A DNA stretch of 64,000 bases from Sphingobium lactosutens (GTDB taxonomy: Bacteria; Pseudomonadota; Alphaproteobacteria; Sphingomonadales; Sphingomonadaceae). The notes under the pieces are model-generated. The model ran no database searches. It was given only the letters and a program-made list of their open reading frames with translations, and had not been told where the DNA came from. Shown here in pieces: positions 34,862-42,983 of the stretch; the first letter of the stretch is position 1, and every line of letters begins with the position of its first letter. The DNA lies in assembly GCF_013393185.1 (NCBI RefSeq), contig NZ_QJQX01000054.1, positions 248,001 to 312,000 of the forward strand. Direction: 5' to 3'. The translations under genes and the position numbers were made by a program.

Positions 34862-34998
34862 GTCGAGCACAGTCATCCATTCCCGCCCGTGCCGGTTCAG
34901 AAGGCTTTTTCGGAGACGTGCATAACCCGTCAGCAACAGGTGCGCTTCTCGCTCCTGTTACGGATCATAGCGTCTTGCGGAGTGCAGGGTGAGAAGCG

Positions 34999-35199
34999 TC
35001 AGACCGGGTTGGAAACCAGTTCCAGTATCGGCCGGTTGACCGGCGTGCTCGCCGACAGGCCGGTTTCGGCGCGGCGGCGGAACTCGGCGGCCATTGCCTG
35101 ATGCATCTTGCGTGCGGAAGCATCGTCGGTAGCGCCGGCAAGCTGCTCATGCATGCGCGCGCGCTCCAGGCATTCTGCGGAAGTAAGATCACTTGTCAT
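34999..35199 (-). CDS. Small hypothetical protein
   Basis: 66 residues, charged and helical: LTSAECLERARMHEQLAGA and ARKMHQAMAAEFRRRAETG. The spacing of Glu, Arg and His suggests a soluble helical hairpin. It stands alone downstream of the spoVR gene with no close neighbour on the same strand, and I do not recognise a family. Composition looks protein-like, so it is probably real. Confidence 0.5.
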   Translation of the reverse strand: MTSDLTSAECLERARMHEQLAGATDDASARKMHQAMAAEFRRRAETGLSASTPVNRPILELVSNPV

Positions 35200-35335
35200 G
35201 CCGAACTCCTGCCATGTCGCGGATGTCCTGCCAGCGCGTCACCCGCGGAAAAAGCGGGCAAATCTTATCGCCTCCGTAGGGAATTGGAAATGGAATCTTT
35301 GCCGCCGGTCGAAACCGCCCCGACCCCGCCACGCT

Positions 35336-36877
35336 TCATCGCAGCCAGTTGGACCGCGGCTGTCCGACATGGCTTTTGAGTTCCTTGCGCGTCTCGGCGT
35401 CGACTTCCTTCAGGGCGACTTCATAGCCCCATAAATCCGCCAGATTTTGCAATACCATAGTGGCGTCAGATGCTTCCAGCAGGACGCCGTCCACCACCGA
35501 ATGCTCCACGATCAGCCGCCGGTCGCCGGCCAGATCGACATCGACGACCTGGATGTCCGGTTCCTGCCGTCCGATATCATATTCGCGTGCCAGCGCCCGG
35601 CGAATCCGGCGATAGCCGCGCTCGTCATGGATGGCGTCGACCCGCAATTCCGACTCGCTGGTGCGGTCGACGATGTTGAACAGTCGCCAGTGGCGGATCA
35701 GGTGCGGGCTGAGATATTGCGACACGAAGCTTTCGTCGCGATAATTGGCCCAGATGTCCTTGAGCACCTCGACAGGATCACCCGACCCGGCGATGTCGCC
35801 GAACCATTCGCGATCCTCCTCCGTCGGGGCGAGGCAGATGCGCTCGATGTCCGACATGATGCCGAAGCCCAGCGCATAGGGATTGAAGCCACCGAAATGG
35901 CCCGAATCATAGGTGGGCTGGTAGACGACATTGGTGTGCGACTGGAGAAATTCCATGAAGGCGCCGTCGGTCAGCAGGCCGCGCTCATGCAGCGTCGTCA
36001 TGATGCGATAATGGGTGTAGGTCGCGCAGCCCTCGTTCATCGCCTTGGTCTGGCGCTGGGGGTAGAAATATTGGGAGATCAGGCGGACGATGCGCAGCAC
36101 TTCCCGCTGCCAGCTATGCAGGCGCGGCCCGGTCTTTTCGAGGAAATAGAGGATATTTTCCTGCGGCAGGCCGAGCGCGGCGCGGCGCGCATCGCTGGGC
36201 ACGGCGTCGGCGCGGGCGCCGACCGGGACGGTGCGCCAGAGATCGTCATAGATGCGGTCGCGATAGGCCTGTCGCTCCGCCTCGCGCGCCGCTTCGCTCT
36301 TTAGGTCGCGGGGGCGGACGCGGGGATAGCGGTGCACGCCCTGGTTCATCAGTGCATGGGCGGCGTCCAGCACGCGCTCGACCTCCAGCTGGCCATAACG
36401 CTCCTCGCACTGGGCGATATAGCGTTTGGCAAATTCCAGATAGTCGAGAATTCCCTCCGCATCGGTCCATTGGCGGAAAACATAGTTGTTCTTGAAGAAA
36501 TGATTATGGCCGAAGGCGGCATGGGCAATGACAAGCGTCTGCATCGTCGCGCTGTTTTCCTGCATCAGATAGTTGATGCAGGGGTCGCTGTTGATCACCA
36601 GCTCATAGGCGAGGCCGCGACGTCCCTTGCGGTACATCATTTCATTAGTCACGAACTGCTTGCCGAAGGACCAATGTTTGTAGAAGAGCGGCATGCCGAT
36701 CGACGAATAGGCGTCCAGCATCTGCTCGGCGCTGATGATCTCTATCTGGTTGGGATAGATGTTGAGCTTCATTTCCTGGAGCGCGATCGGCTCGATCGCG
36801 TCATGGATGCGGTTGATCAGCCCGAAATCCCAATCGCTGCCCGTAAACAGCGGCGCATCCGCCAGCCTGGCCGTCAT
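35336..36877 (-). CDS. spoVR: SpoVR family protein
   Basis: 513-residue SpoVR/YcgB-like protein. It has the family's aromatic, histidine-rich core: NIYPNQIEIISAEQMLDAYSSIGMP, FGKQFVTNEMMYRKG, HSWQREVLRIVRLISQYFYPQ and FGGFNPYALGFGIMSDIERI. SpoVR proteins are needed for stress survival or spore coat in some species, but their activity is unknown. GGAGAAAAGCGG precedes ATG 36877, whose bases overlap the yeaH stop (ATGA). An upstream open extension is out of family. Third gene of prkA-yeaH-spoVR. Confidence 0.95.
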   Translation of the reverse strand: MTARLADAPLFTGSDWDFGLINRIHDAIEPIALQEMKLNIYPNQIEIISAEQMLDAYSSIGMPLFYKHWSFGKQFVTNEMMYRKGRRGLAYELVINSDPCINYLMQENSATMQTLVIAHAAFGHNHFFKNNYVFRQWTDAEGILDYLEFAKRYIAQCEERYGQLEVERVLDAAHALMNQGVHRYPRVRPRDLKSEAAREAERQAYRDRIYDDLWRTVPVGARADAVPSDARRAALGLPQENILYFLEKTGPRLHSWQREVLRIVRLISQYFYPQRQTKAMNEGCATYTHYRIMTTLHERGLLTDGAFMEFLQSHTNVVYQPTYDSGHFGGFNPYALGFGIMSDIERICLAPTEEDREWFGDIAGSGDPVEVLKDIWANYRDESFVSQYLSPHLIRHWRLFNIVDRTSESELRVDAIHDERGYRRIRRALAREYDIGRQEPDIQVVDVDLAGDRRLIVEHSVVDGVLLEASDATMVLQNLADLWGYEVALKEVDAETRKELKSHVGQPRSNWLR

Positions 36878-38181
36878 CCGCTTTTCTCCGCCATGCCCTT
36901 GCGCTGGAACAGTTCGCGGAAGACCGGATAGATTTCCCGCCGGTGATGCACCTTGCGCATGACGAAGTTGCGATGCGCCTCGCTGACCGGGGCATAGGCC
37001 TGCCACAGGCCGGTGGTGGTGCCGACCATGTCGACATCGGCAAACTCCTCCCGCCCGACCTCCAGATAGGCGACATATTGGCAGAGCGGCAGGATATCGT
37101 CCTGCATCAGCGACACCACCCGGCCATTGTCCGACTGCATCGTGTCGCCGTCCGACGCTTGCGCCACATAGATGTTCCAGTCGTCGGGGCGATAGCGGTC
37201 CTTCACCACCTCCATCAGCTTGTCGAGCGCGCTCGATACCAAAGTGCCGCCGGTCACGGTGCTGTAGAAGAAGGTCTGCTCGTCCACCTCCGCCGCCCGG
37301 TCGGTATGGTGAATGAACACCACCTCGACATGTTCGTAGCAGCGGGTCAGGAACAAATGGAGCAGCGCGAAGAAGCGCTTGGCCAGATCCTTCATATGCT
37401 CCGTCATGGAGCCGGACACGTCCATCAGGCAGAACATCACCGCCTGCGCGACGGGCTTAGGCACCGTTTCGAACCGGCGGTAGCGCAGGTCGACCGGGTC
37501 GATATAGGCGATCAGGTTGCGGCGACGGATGATGTGCGAGCGCTCCTCGCGCAGCGCCTCCAGCCGCACGGCGTCGTCGGGCAAGGGCGGGGCGCGCGCC
37601 TCGATCTCGGCGATCTCCTCCTCGATCCGCTTGAGGTCGCCGCTGCTCGGCCGGCGCAGCGCCAGACGGCGGGACAGCGCCTTCTGCATGGTGCGCGGCA
37701 CCGACAGGTTGGACGGGTTGCCCGCGGTCGAATAGCCTGCGCGGCGGATGCCGTCGACAGCGCCGCCGATCAGCCGGCGCTTGGCGAGGTCGGGCAGTTC
37801 CAGATCGTCGAGGAAGAGGTCGAGAAATTCCTCCCGGCTGAGCGCGAACTGGAAATCGTCATTGCCATCGCCTTGGCCCGCCTGCGATCCCGCGCCCGCG
37901 CCGCCATCGGGGCGCTTGATCCGGTCACCCTCCATATAGTCGCGATTGCCGGGGAAGACCCGCTCGCGATTGCCGCCCTGCGCGGCGCGGTGGAGGGTGG
38001 GTTCGTGGATCGCGTCGCGCTGGATGGTGATCTGGCCCTGCTTGTCCAGATCCTTTATGCTGCGGTCCTTCAGGCTGTCGCGCACTGCCTGCTGCACATA
38101 GGCCTTCGCCCGGCGCAGGAAACGCTGCCTGTTGACCAGGCTCTTGCCCCCCGGATTCAGTCGTCTGTCGACTATGTGCAT
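36874..38181 (-). CDS. yeaH: YeaH/YhbH family protein (DUF444)
   Basis: 435-residue protein with a C-terminal von Willebrand A-type fold (MIDAS-like DVSGSMTEHMK at about 255). The N-terminal stretch HIVDRRLNPGGKSLVNRQRF is typical of YeaH. It normally works with the serine kinase PrkA/YeaG and SpoVR in stationary-phase and nitrogen-starvation responses. The molecular role is unknown. Downstream overlap with spoVR, 37 bp after prkA. Confidence 0.93.
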   Translation of the reverse strand: MHIVDRRLNPGGKSLVNRQRFLRRAKAYVQQAVRDSLKDRSIKDLDKQGQITIQRDAIHEPTLHRAAQGGNRERVFPGNRDYMEGDRIKRPDGGAGAGSQAGQGDGNDDFQFALSREEFLDLFLDDLELPDLAKRRLIGGAVDGIRRAGYSTAGNPSNLSVPRTMQKALSRRLALRRPSSGDLKRIEEEIAEIEARAPPLPDDAVRLEALREERSHIIRRRNLIAYIDPVDLRYRRFETVPKPVAQAVMFCLMDVSGSMTEHMKDLAKRFFALLHLFLTRCYEHVEVVFIHHTDRAAEVDEQTFFYSTVTGGTLVSSALDKLMEVVKDRYRPDDWNIYVAQASDGDTMQSDNGRVVSLMQDDILPLCQYVAYLEVGREEFADVDMVGTTTGLWQAYAPVSEAHRNFVMRKVHHRREIYPVFRELFQRKGMAEKSG

Positions 38182-38218
38182 GGTCGCGCCAGCTTGTTCC
38201 CGAAAAAGTCCGCCTCCG

Positions 38219-40162
38219 TCATCCGGCCTGCTTGACGCGGATATACCATTCGACCAGCCGCCTGACCTGTCGTTCGGTATAGCCCCGCTCGATCATGCGA
38301 GCGACGAATTCGTCATGCTTGGTCGCGGTTTCGCCATCCTTCTTCGACCCGAAGCTGATGACCGGCAGCAGATCCTCGACCTGGCTGAACATCCGCTTCT
38401 CGATCACCTCGCGGATCTTCTCATAGCTGGTCCAGCTGGGGTTGCGCCCATCATTACTGGCCCGCATGCGCAGCGCGAATTTCACCACCTCGTTGCGGAA
38501 ATCCTTGGGATTGGCGATGCCGGCCGGCTTTTCGGTCTTGGACAGTTCCTGGTTGATGACTTCCCGGTCCATCAACTGGCCGGTGTCGGGATCCTTGAAG
38601 TCCAGATCCTCGATCCACGCATCGGCATAGGCGACATAGCGGTCGAACAGATTCTGGCCATAGTCGTTATAGGATTCCAGATAGGCTTTCTGGATCTCGT
38701 TGCCGATGAATTCGGCATAGCGCGGGGCCAGTTCGCCCTTGATGAACTCCAGATAGCGGGCTTCCACCTCGGCGGGGAATTGTTCCTGCCGCACCATCCC
38801 TTCCAGCACGTAGATGAGGTGGACCGGGTCGGCCGCGATCTCGATACTGTCATGGTTGAAGGTCGCCGACAGCGCCTTGAAGGCGAAGCGGGTGGAGGTG
38901 CCCGCCATCCCTTCGTCCACGCCGGCCGCGTCCTTATATTCCTGAAGGCTCTTCGCGCGCGGATCGATCTCGCGCAGCATTTCGCCATCATAGACGCGCA
39001 TCTTGGAGTAGAGATTGCTGTTCTCATGCTCGCGCAGCCGGGTCAGGACCGAAAAGCGCGCCAGCATGTCCAATGTGCCGGGCGCACAGGGCGCCTTGCT
39101 GAGGTCCGATTCCCGTAGCAGCTTTTCATAGACCTGCCGTTCTTCGGTCGCCTGCAAAGAATAGGGCACCTTGATGACGTAGATGCGGTCGATAAAGGCT
39201 TCGTTATTCTTGTTGTTCTTGAAATTGGCCCATTCCGATTCATTGCTGTGGGCCATGATGATGCCATTATAGGGGATGGCGCCGATATTTTCCGTGCCGA
39301 TATAATTGCCCTCCTGCGTCGCGGTCAGCAACGGGTGGAGCATCTTGATCGGCGCCTTGAACATCTCGACGAACTCCAGCATTCCCTGGTTCGCGCGGTT
39401 GAGGCCGCCCGAATAGCTGTAGGCGTCGGGATCGTTCTGCGAGAGCATTTCCAGCTTGCGGATGTCGACCTTGCCGACCAGCGAGCTGATGTCCTGGTTA
39501 TTCTCGTCGCCCGGCTCGGTCTTGGCGATGGCGACCTGGCGCATGCGCGAGGGCATCATCCGCACCACCGAGAAGCGCGACAGGTCGCCGGCATATTCGT
39601 CCAGCCGCTTGCGGCACCAGGGGCTTATCATGCCCGTCAGGCGACGACGCGGGATCGCGTAATTTTCCTCGATGAAGTCGCCATGCGTGTCCGCGTCAAA
39701 CAGGGCGAGCGGGCTTTCGAAGATCGGGCTAAGCTCGTCGCCCGCCTTCAGCACATAGATGGGGTGGACCTCCATCAGCGCCTTCAGCCGTTCGGCGAGC
39801 GAGGATTTGCCGCCGCCGACCGGGCCGAGCAGGTAGAGGATCTGCTTGCGCTCCTCCAGCCCCTGCGAGGCGTGGCGCAGGAAGCTGACGATATGTTCGA
39901 TCGTCCCTTCCATGCCGTAGAAATTGGCGAAGCTGCGATAGCGGCGGATCGTCCGGTTCATGAAGATCCGGCCCAGTCGCTGATCGCGCGAGGTGTCGAT
40001 GATTTCCGGTTCGCCGATGGCGGCGAGCAATCGTTCCGGAGCAGATGCGTGCATCAGGGGATCGCTGCGGCAACCCAGCAGATAATCCTCGATGGACATT
40101 TCGGCTTGCCGACGATCGTCGAACTTTGTTGCGAAGCTCGAAAACAGTTCATTTTTCGTCAC
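38219..40162 (-). CDS. prkA: PrkA-type serine protein kinase with AAA+ domain
   Basis: 647 residues. The N-terminal AAA+-like PrkA domain has a P-loop GPVGGGKSSLAERLK near 114-128. The C-terminal PrkA kinase-like region includes SNDGRNPSWTSYEKI. It is the YeaG/PrkA protein, involved in starvation adaptation and, in E. coli, nitrogen-stress survival. The start is a GTG at 40162, with GGGAG six bases upstream. A sigma-54-like promoter lies about 130 bp upstream. First gene of the operon. Confidence 0.95.
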   Translation of the reverse strand: MTKNELFSSFATKFDDRRQAEMSIEDYLLGCRSDPLMHASAPERLLAAIGEPEIIDTSRDQRLGRIFMNRTIRRYRSFANFYGMEGTIEHIVSFLRHASQGLEERKQILYLLGPVGGGKSSLAERLKALMEVHPIYVLKAGDELSPIFESPLALFDADTHGDFIEENYAIPRRRLTGMISPWCRKRLDEYAGDLSRFSVVRMMPSRMRQVAIAKTEPGDENNQDISSLVGKVDIRKLEMLSQNDPDAYSYSGGLNRANQGMLEFVEMFKAPIKMLHPLLTATQEGNYIGTENIGAIPYNGIIMAHSNESEWANFKNNKNNEAFIDRIYVIKVPYSLQATEERQVYEKLLRESDLSKAPCAPGTLDMLARFSVLTRLREHENSNLYSKMRVYDGEMLREIDPRAKSLQEYKDAAGVDEGMAGTSTRFAFKALSATFNHDSIEIAADPVHLIYVLEGMVRQEQFPAEVEARYLEFIKGELAPRYAEFIGNEIQKAYLESYNDYGQNLFDRYVAYADAWIEDLDFKDPDTGQLMDREVINQELSKTEKPAGIANPKDFRNEVVKFALRMRASNDGRNPSWTSYEKIREVIEKRMFSQVEDLLPVISFGSKKDGETATKHDEFVARMIERGYTERQVRRLVEWYIRVKQAG

Positions 40163-40202
40163 TGGCGACTCCCGCCAAATACGCCATGAGGAGGACTATA
40201 AT

Positions 40203-40262
40203 ATGAAGCTGCCTGTAAAAACAGTGCAATACGACAGCGATACCGTAAAAATTTGTCGATAG
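40203..40262 (+). CDS. Possible 19-residue peptide opposite the prkA leader
   Basis: A frame of 20 codons including stop (start KLPVKTVQYDSDT after Met) is preceded by GAGGAGGACTATAAT, an unusually strong ribosome-binding site with good spacing. It runs opposite to prkA, between its start and its putative promoter. The frame is too short to judge by content. Confidence 0.2.
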   Translation: MKLPVKTVQYDSDTVKICR

Positions 40263-40295
40263 GGCCAAAACGACACATATATCGCGGCCGAAATC

Positions 40296-40311
40296 TGCAA
40301 GCGATATGCCG
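40296..40311 (-). promoter_or_regulatory. Sigma-54-like promoter of prkA-yeaH-spoVR
   Basis: Reverse strand CGGCATA-TCGC-TTGCA compares to TGGCACR-N4-TTGCW with mismatches at the first and sixth positions. The GG at -24 and GC at -12 have exact spacing. It leaves a leader of about 120 nt to the GTG start. In E. coli the homologous yeaGH operon is NtrC/sigma-54-controlled, which supports the call. Confidence 0.65.
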
Positions 40312-40836
40312 ATTAACTGGCGATGAACTTGGTGACTGGAAAAAAAGGGCGAAAATCATCGGGCAATACTAAAGCCTCGACAGATGGGCATGGCGCCGAC
40401 ATCGTCCCCCGGGGCGACGCACAGGTCGCCGCAATGATGCATAGTGTCATCAGTTGCGCTCATGGGGAAGGGGGTGGATGCCTGCCTGCCGAAAAGCTTC
40501 GCGCGATCAGGCCGCGATCATTCGGCATGCGGTTCGGCCGGACATTCTGTCGATCGGTCTGACGATCCGCAGAAGGTCAAACAGGCCGCCGTCCGGCCGC
40601 AGGACTCGGCGGCAGCGCGGATTTTCATGAACATGCGTTCATGTCCGATCGTCGAAAATCGGCGCATTCACGTCGAAAATCAGGTCAGGGTTCAGCCGGA
40701 ATTCATCTGGCGATCCGGGCTGTGCCGGCCGTCAACCGTTCGCCTGACGACAGGCACAGCCGGACAGAATCGCTATTGTTCAAGCTCCATCGCTCGGCTT
40801 GGAACATTGCGGTTTTGTTAACTACAGGAGAATAAT
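40312..40836. other. Intergenic region of about 525 bp between prkA and the lipoprotein
   Basis: Open frames here look random. It includes the upstream side of the sigma-54 promoter and an imperfect C/G-rich dyad near 40409-40428 (ATCGTCCCCCGGGGCGACG). A GGAAC...GTTAAC pair lies before the lipoprotein gene but with wrong spacing for an EcfG promoter. Nothing else is recognisable. Confidence 0.5.
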
Positions 40837-41139
40837 ATGTCGCCGGCTCTGAAGAAAATCGCTCCCCTGAGCGTGATTTTGGTGGGTTCGCTGGCTCTGG
40901 GAGGCTGTGCCACCAAGGGTTTTGTACGCGAGCAGGTCGCCACCGTGAATCAGCGCGTCGATGCGCTGGAAACGAAATTGCAGACGACCGACAGCACCGC
41001 CCAGCAGGCGCTGGCCGAGGCGCAGTCCGCATCCGGTCAGGCGCAGAATAATGGCCAGCGTATCGACCAGCTCAACGGCCGTGTCGACGGCGTCGAACAG
41101 CGCATGCAGGAAGCTCAGCGCAAGCGCGCGCGCAACTGA
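40837..41139 (+). CDS. Small coiled-coil outer-membrane lipoprotein (Lpp-like)
   Basis: 100 residues. The signal peptide ends at lipobox LALGGC (Cys about residue 24). A heptad-rich helix with no prolines follows (VNQRVDALETKL, AQQALAEAQSASGQAQNN and QLNGRVDGVEQRM). It ends in a basic tail (QRKRARN), suggesting a trimeric coiled coil that could contact peptidoglycan, as in Lpp. AGGAGAATAAT precedes the ATG. An L,D-transpeptidase gene follows 88 bp downstream in the same direction, a pairing consistent with envelope anchoring. Confidence 0.78.
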   Translation: MSPALKKIAPLSVILVGSLALGGCATKGFVREQVATVNQRVDALETKLQTTDSTAQQALAEAQSASGQAQNNGQRIDQLNGRVDGVEQRMQEAQRKRARN

Positions 41140-41227
41140 TTCCGCAGGACCGATAGACGCAAACCATGACCCCGCGTCGGCGCTGTTCCCCTTGGCGCCG
41201 ATCCCTTTTCCCTGAGTGCCGTAAACG

Positions 41228-41938
41228 ATGATCCCTGTTCTCCTTGCGCTGGCTGGACTTGCGCTGACCGCCACACCCGCCGGGGCGGCCGAAACCGTTC
41301 CGGCGGCTGAATCGTCGCAGGCCGATGGCGTGAAGGAGGGTGAATCCGCTCGCTCGGAGGATGCTGCGCGCGTTTCCGAATGGGTTGCGGCATCGGGGGA
41401 CCATGGCAAGCTGCCCTATATCATCATCGACAAGAAGGCGGCGACCGCCTTCCTGTTCGATGCCACCGGCAAGTCGCTGGGGCATGCGCCGGTCCTGATC
41501 GGCATCGCCCCAGGCGACGAGGCCACGCCGGGAATCGGCAGCAAGAATCTGTCCGAGATCGGGCCTGCGGAGAAAACGACTCCCGCAGGCCGCTTCCTCG
41601 CGAAATTCGGCGTTGCGGCGGGGAAGCAGCAGGTCCTCTGGGTGGATTACGCCACGTCGGTGGCGCTGCATACCATCCCGCCGGGCAATCCGAAGGAAAA
41701 GCGGCGCGACCGGATGCTGTCGCCCACCGCCGATGACAATCGCATCACCTTCGGCTGCATCAACGTGCCCAAGCTCTTCTATGCGAAGAGCGTCAGCCCG
41801 TTGTTCCGGAAGAAGGGGGGCTATGTCTATGTGCTGCCCGACACCAAACCGCTGGAGGCGGTGTTCCCGCGCCTGCGGGTCCAGCCTTTCCTGAATGCGG
41901 CGGCTGCCGATGCGGCCAGGACGGCCAGCACAGATTAG
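41228..41938 (+). CDS. L,D-transpeptidase family protein
   Basis: 236 residues with a signal peptide (residues 1-20, cut after AGA). The YkuD-type catalytic domain spans about 63-210, with the histidine in ALHTIPPG and the catalytic cysteine 177 in ITFGCINVP. The usual SHGC motif is TFGC here, but the cysteine and its surroundings are kept. It probably cross-links peptidoglycan (3-3) or attaches a lipoprotein to it. The preceding small lipoprotein is a possible partner, by inference. Confidence 0.85.
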   Translation: MIPVLLALAGLALTATPAGAAETVPAAESSQADGVKEGESARSEDAARVSEWVAASGDHGKLPYIIIDKKAATAFLFDATGKSLGHAPVLIGIAPGDEATPGIGSKNLSEIGPAEKTTPAGRFLAKFGVAAGKQQVLWVDYATSVALHTIPPGNPKEKRRDRMLSPTADDNRITFGCINVPKLFYAKSVSPLFRKKGGYVYVLPDTKPLEAVFPRLRVQPFLNAAAADAARTASTD

Positions 41939-42126
41939 GGCGGATTCGGTCAGATCGAAACGGTGCTGGCTTCAATTGCTTTTGTTTTCCGGGCGGGTGA
42001 TTCTGCCCGCCTCGGAAACGCTCCAAAAAGGGACATAACCCGTGCGGGGTATTCAAGGCAGGATAGCGCCCTGATAGGGTCATTCTGCGACCCGAAGGAT
42101 CGTCTTTGAGGCGACACTTCTTACTG

Positions 42127-42158
42127 GCCCGGCACGCTTCTGGCGTGTCGGGCTTTTT
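42127..42158 (+). terminator. Intrinsic terminator
   Basis: GCCCGGCACGC-TTCTG-GCGTGTCGGGC forms an 11-bp stem with one G-T pair, followed by TTTTT. It is about 190 bp behind the L,D-transpeptidase gene and ends its transcript before the converging TetR gene. Confidence 0.75.
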
Positions 42159-42222
42159 GCCTGCCATGCCTCTTCCGCCGTCCCCGGACTTCCGGCTCCG
42201 GCCTTCCGGCTCCGGCACGGCA

Positions 42223-42894
42223 TCAGGCCGGTTCCGGCTCCCTTGCCGGGGCGAGCAAGGCGATGTCCGCCGATGTTGCGGTCCGGGCCAGCGACACCAG
42301 CGACCGGACGGCGAGCGCGGTAAAGGCAGGCATCTGGCCGGCCCAGGGCTTGCCATGGCCCAGAAAGAGCGTGGCGCCTTCCATCGTCGCACTGATGAAC
42401 AGGGCGACGGTGCCTGCATCCTTGTGCGACAGGGTCGGATTGATCGCTGCAACATAGCCGCCGATCACTCCGTGAATCCGCTCGTGGAAGGCGCGGATGC
42501 GATCGGCGACAAAGGCGTTATGATTGGCCAGCGCCCATAATTCGGTGAAGAGATGGGTCGTGCGTTTCGACCCGATATCCTCAAGGCAGAGCGTGATGAC
42601 CCGTTCCAGCCGCTCCTCGGCCGTCAGGCCGGGCCTGTTCACGACGCCATCGATCAGTGTTCCATAGCCGTCGACCAGTTCGTCCAGAAGCACCTGGATC
42701 AGCATGTCCTTGCGCGGAAAATGATAGCTGACATGGCCCACCTTCATGCCGCAGCGCGCGGCGATGCGACGGATGGTGAAGGCGTCCGCCCCTTCGTCGA
42801 TCAGCACCTCCTGGGCCGCCTTCAAAATGGCGTCGACCGTTTCGGTGCCCCTGGCATAGATGCCGGGACGGGCAGGGGCGAGCATCTGCGTCAT
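42223..42894 (-). CDS. TetR family transcriptional regulator
   Basis: 223 residues. The N-terminal helix-turn-helix is TVDAILKAAQEVLIDEGADAF with RIAARCGMKVGHVSYHF as recognition helix. The C-terminal ligand domain resembles the BetI-like C-terminal class (FTELWALANHNAFVADRI and HERIHGVIGGYV). ATG 42894 or 42885 are both possible. It lies 89 bp behind the MGH1-like glycosidase gene, but whether it is functionally linked to the arabinan locus is unknown. Confidence 0.85.
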   Translation of the reverse strand: MTQMLAPARPGIYARGTETVDAILKAAQEVLIDEGADAFTIRRIAARCGMKVGHVSYHFPRKDMLIQVLLDELVDGYGTLIDGVVNRPGLTAEERLERVITLCLEDIGSKRTTHLFTELWALANHNAFVADRIRAFHERIHGVIGGYVAAINPTLSHKDAGTVALFISATMEGATLFLGHGKPWAGQMPAFTALAVRSLVSLARTATSADIALLAPAREPEPA

Positions 42895-42983
42895 CGGACC
42901 TGGAGCGGGCTGTATCACTCCTTCGACGTGATGGCCATAAAAGATGGGCCGAAGATGGCGGGTTGTGGCCGGCCGTTCGTTAT

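Noticed and set aside
40795..40825. GGAAC...GTTAAC as an EcfG (general stress) promoter before the Lpp-like lipoprotein
   Set aside because: The spacer is about 11 bp, while EcfG promoters need about 16-18.
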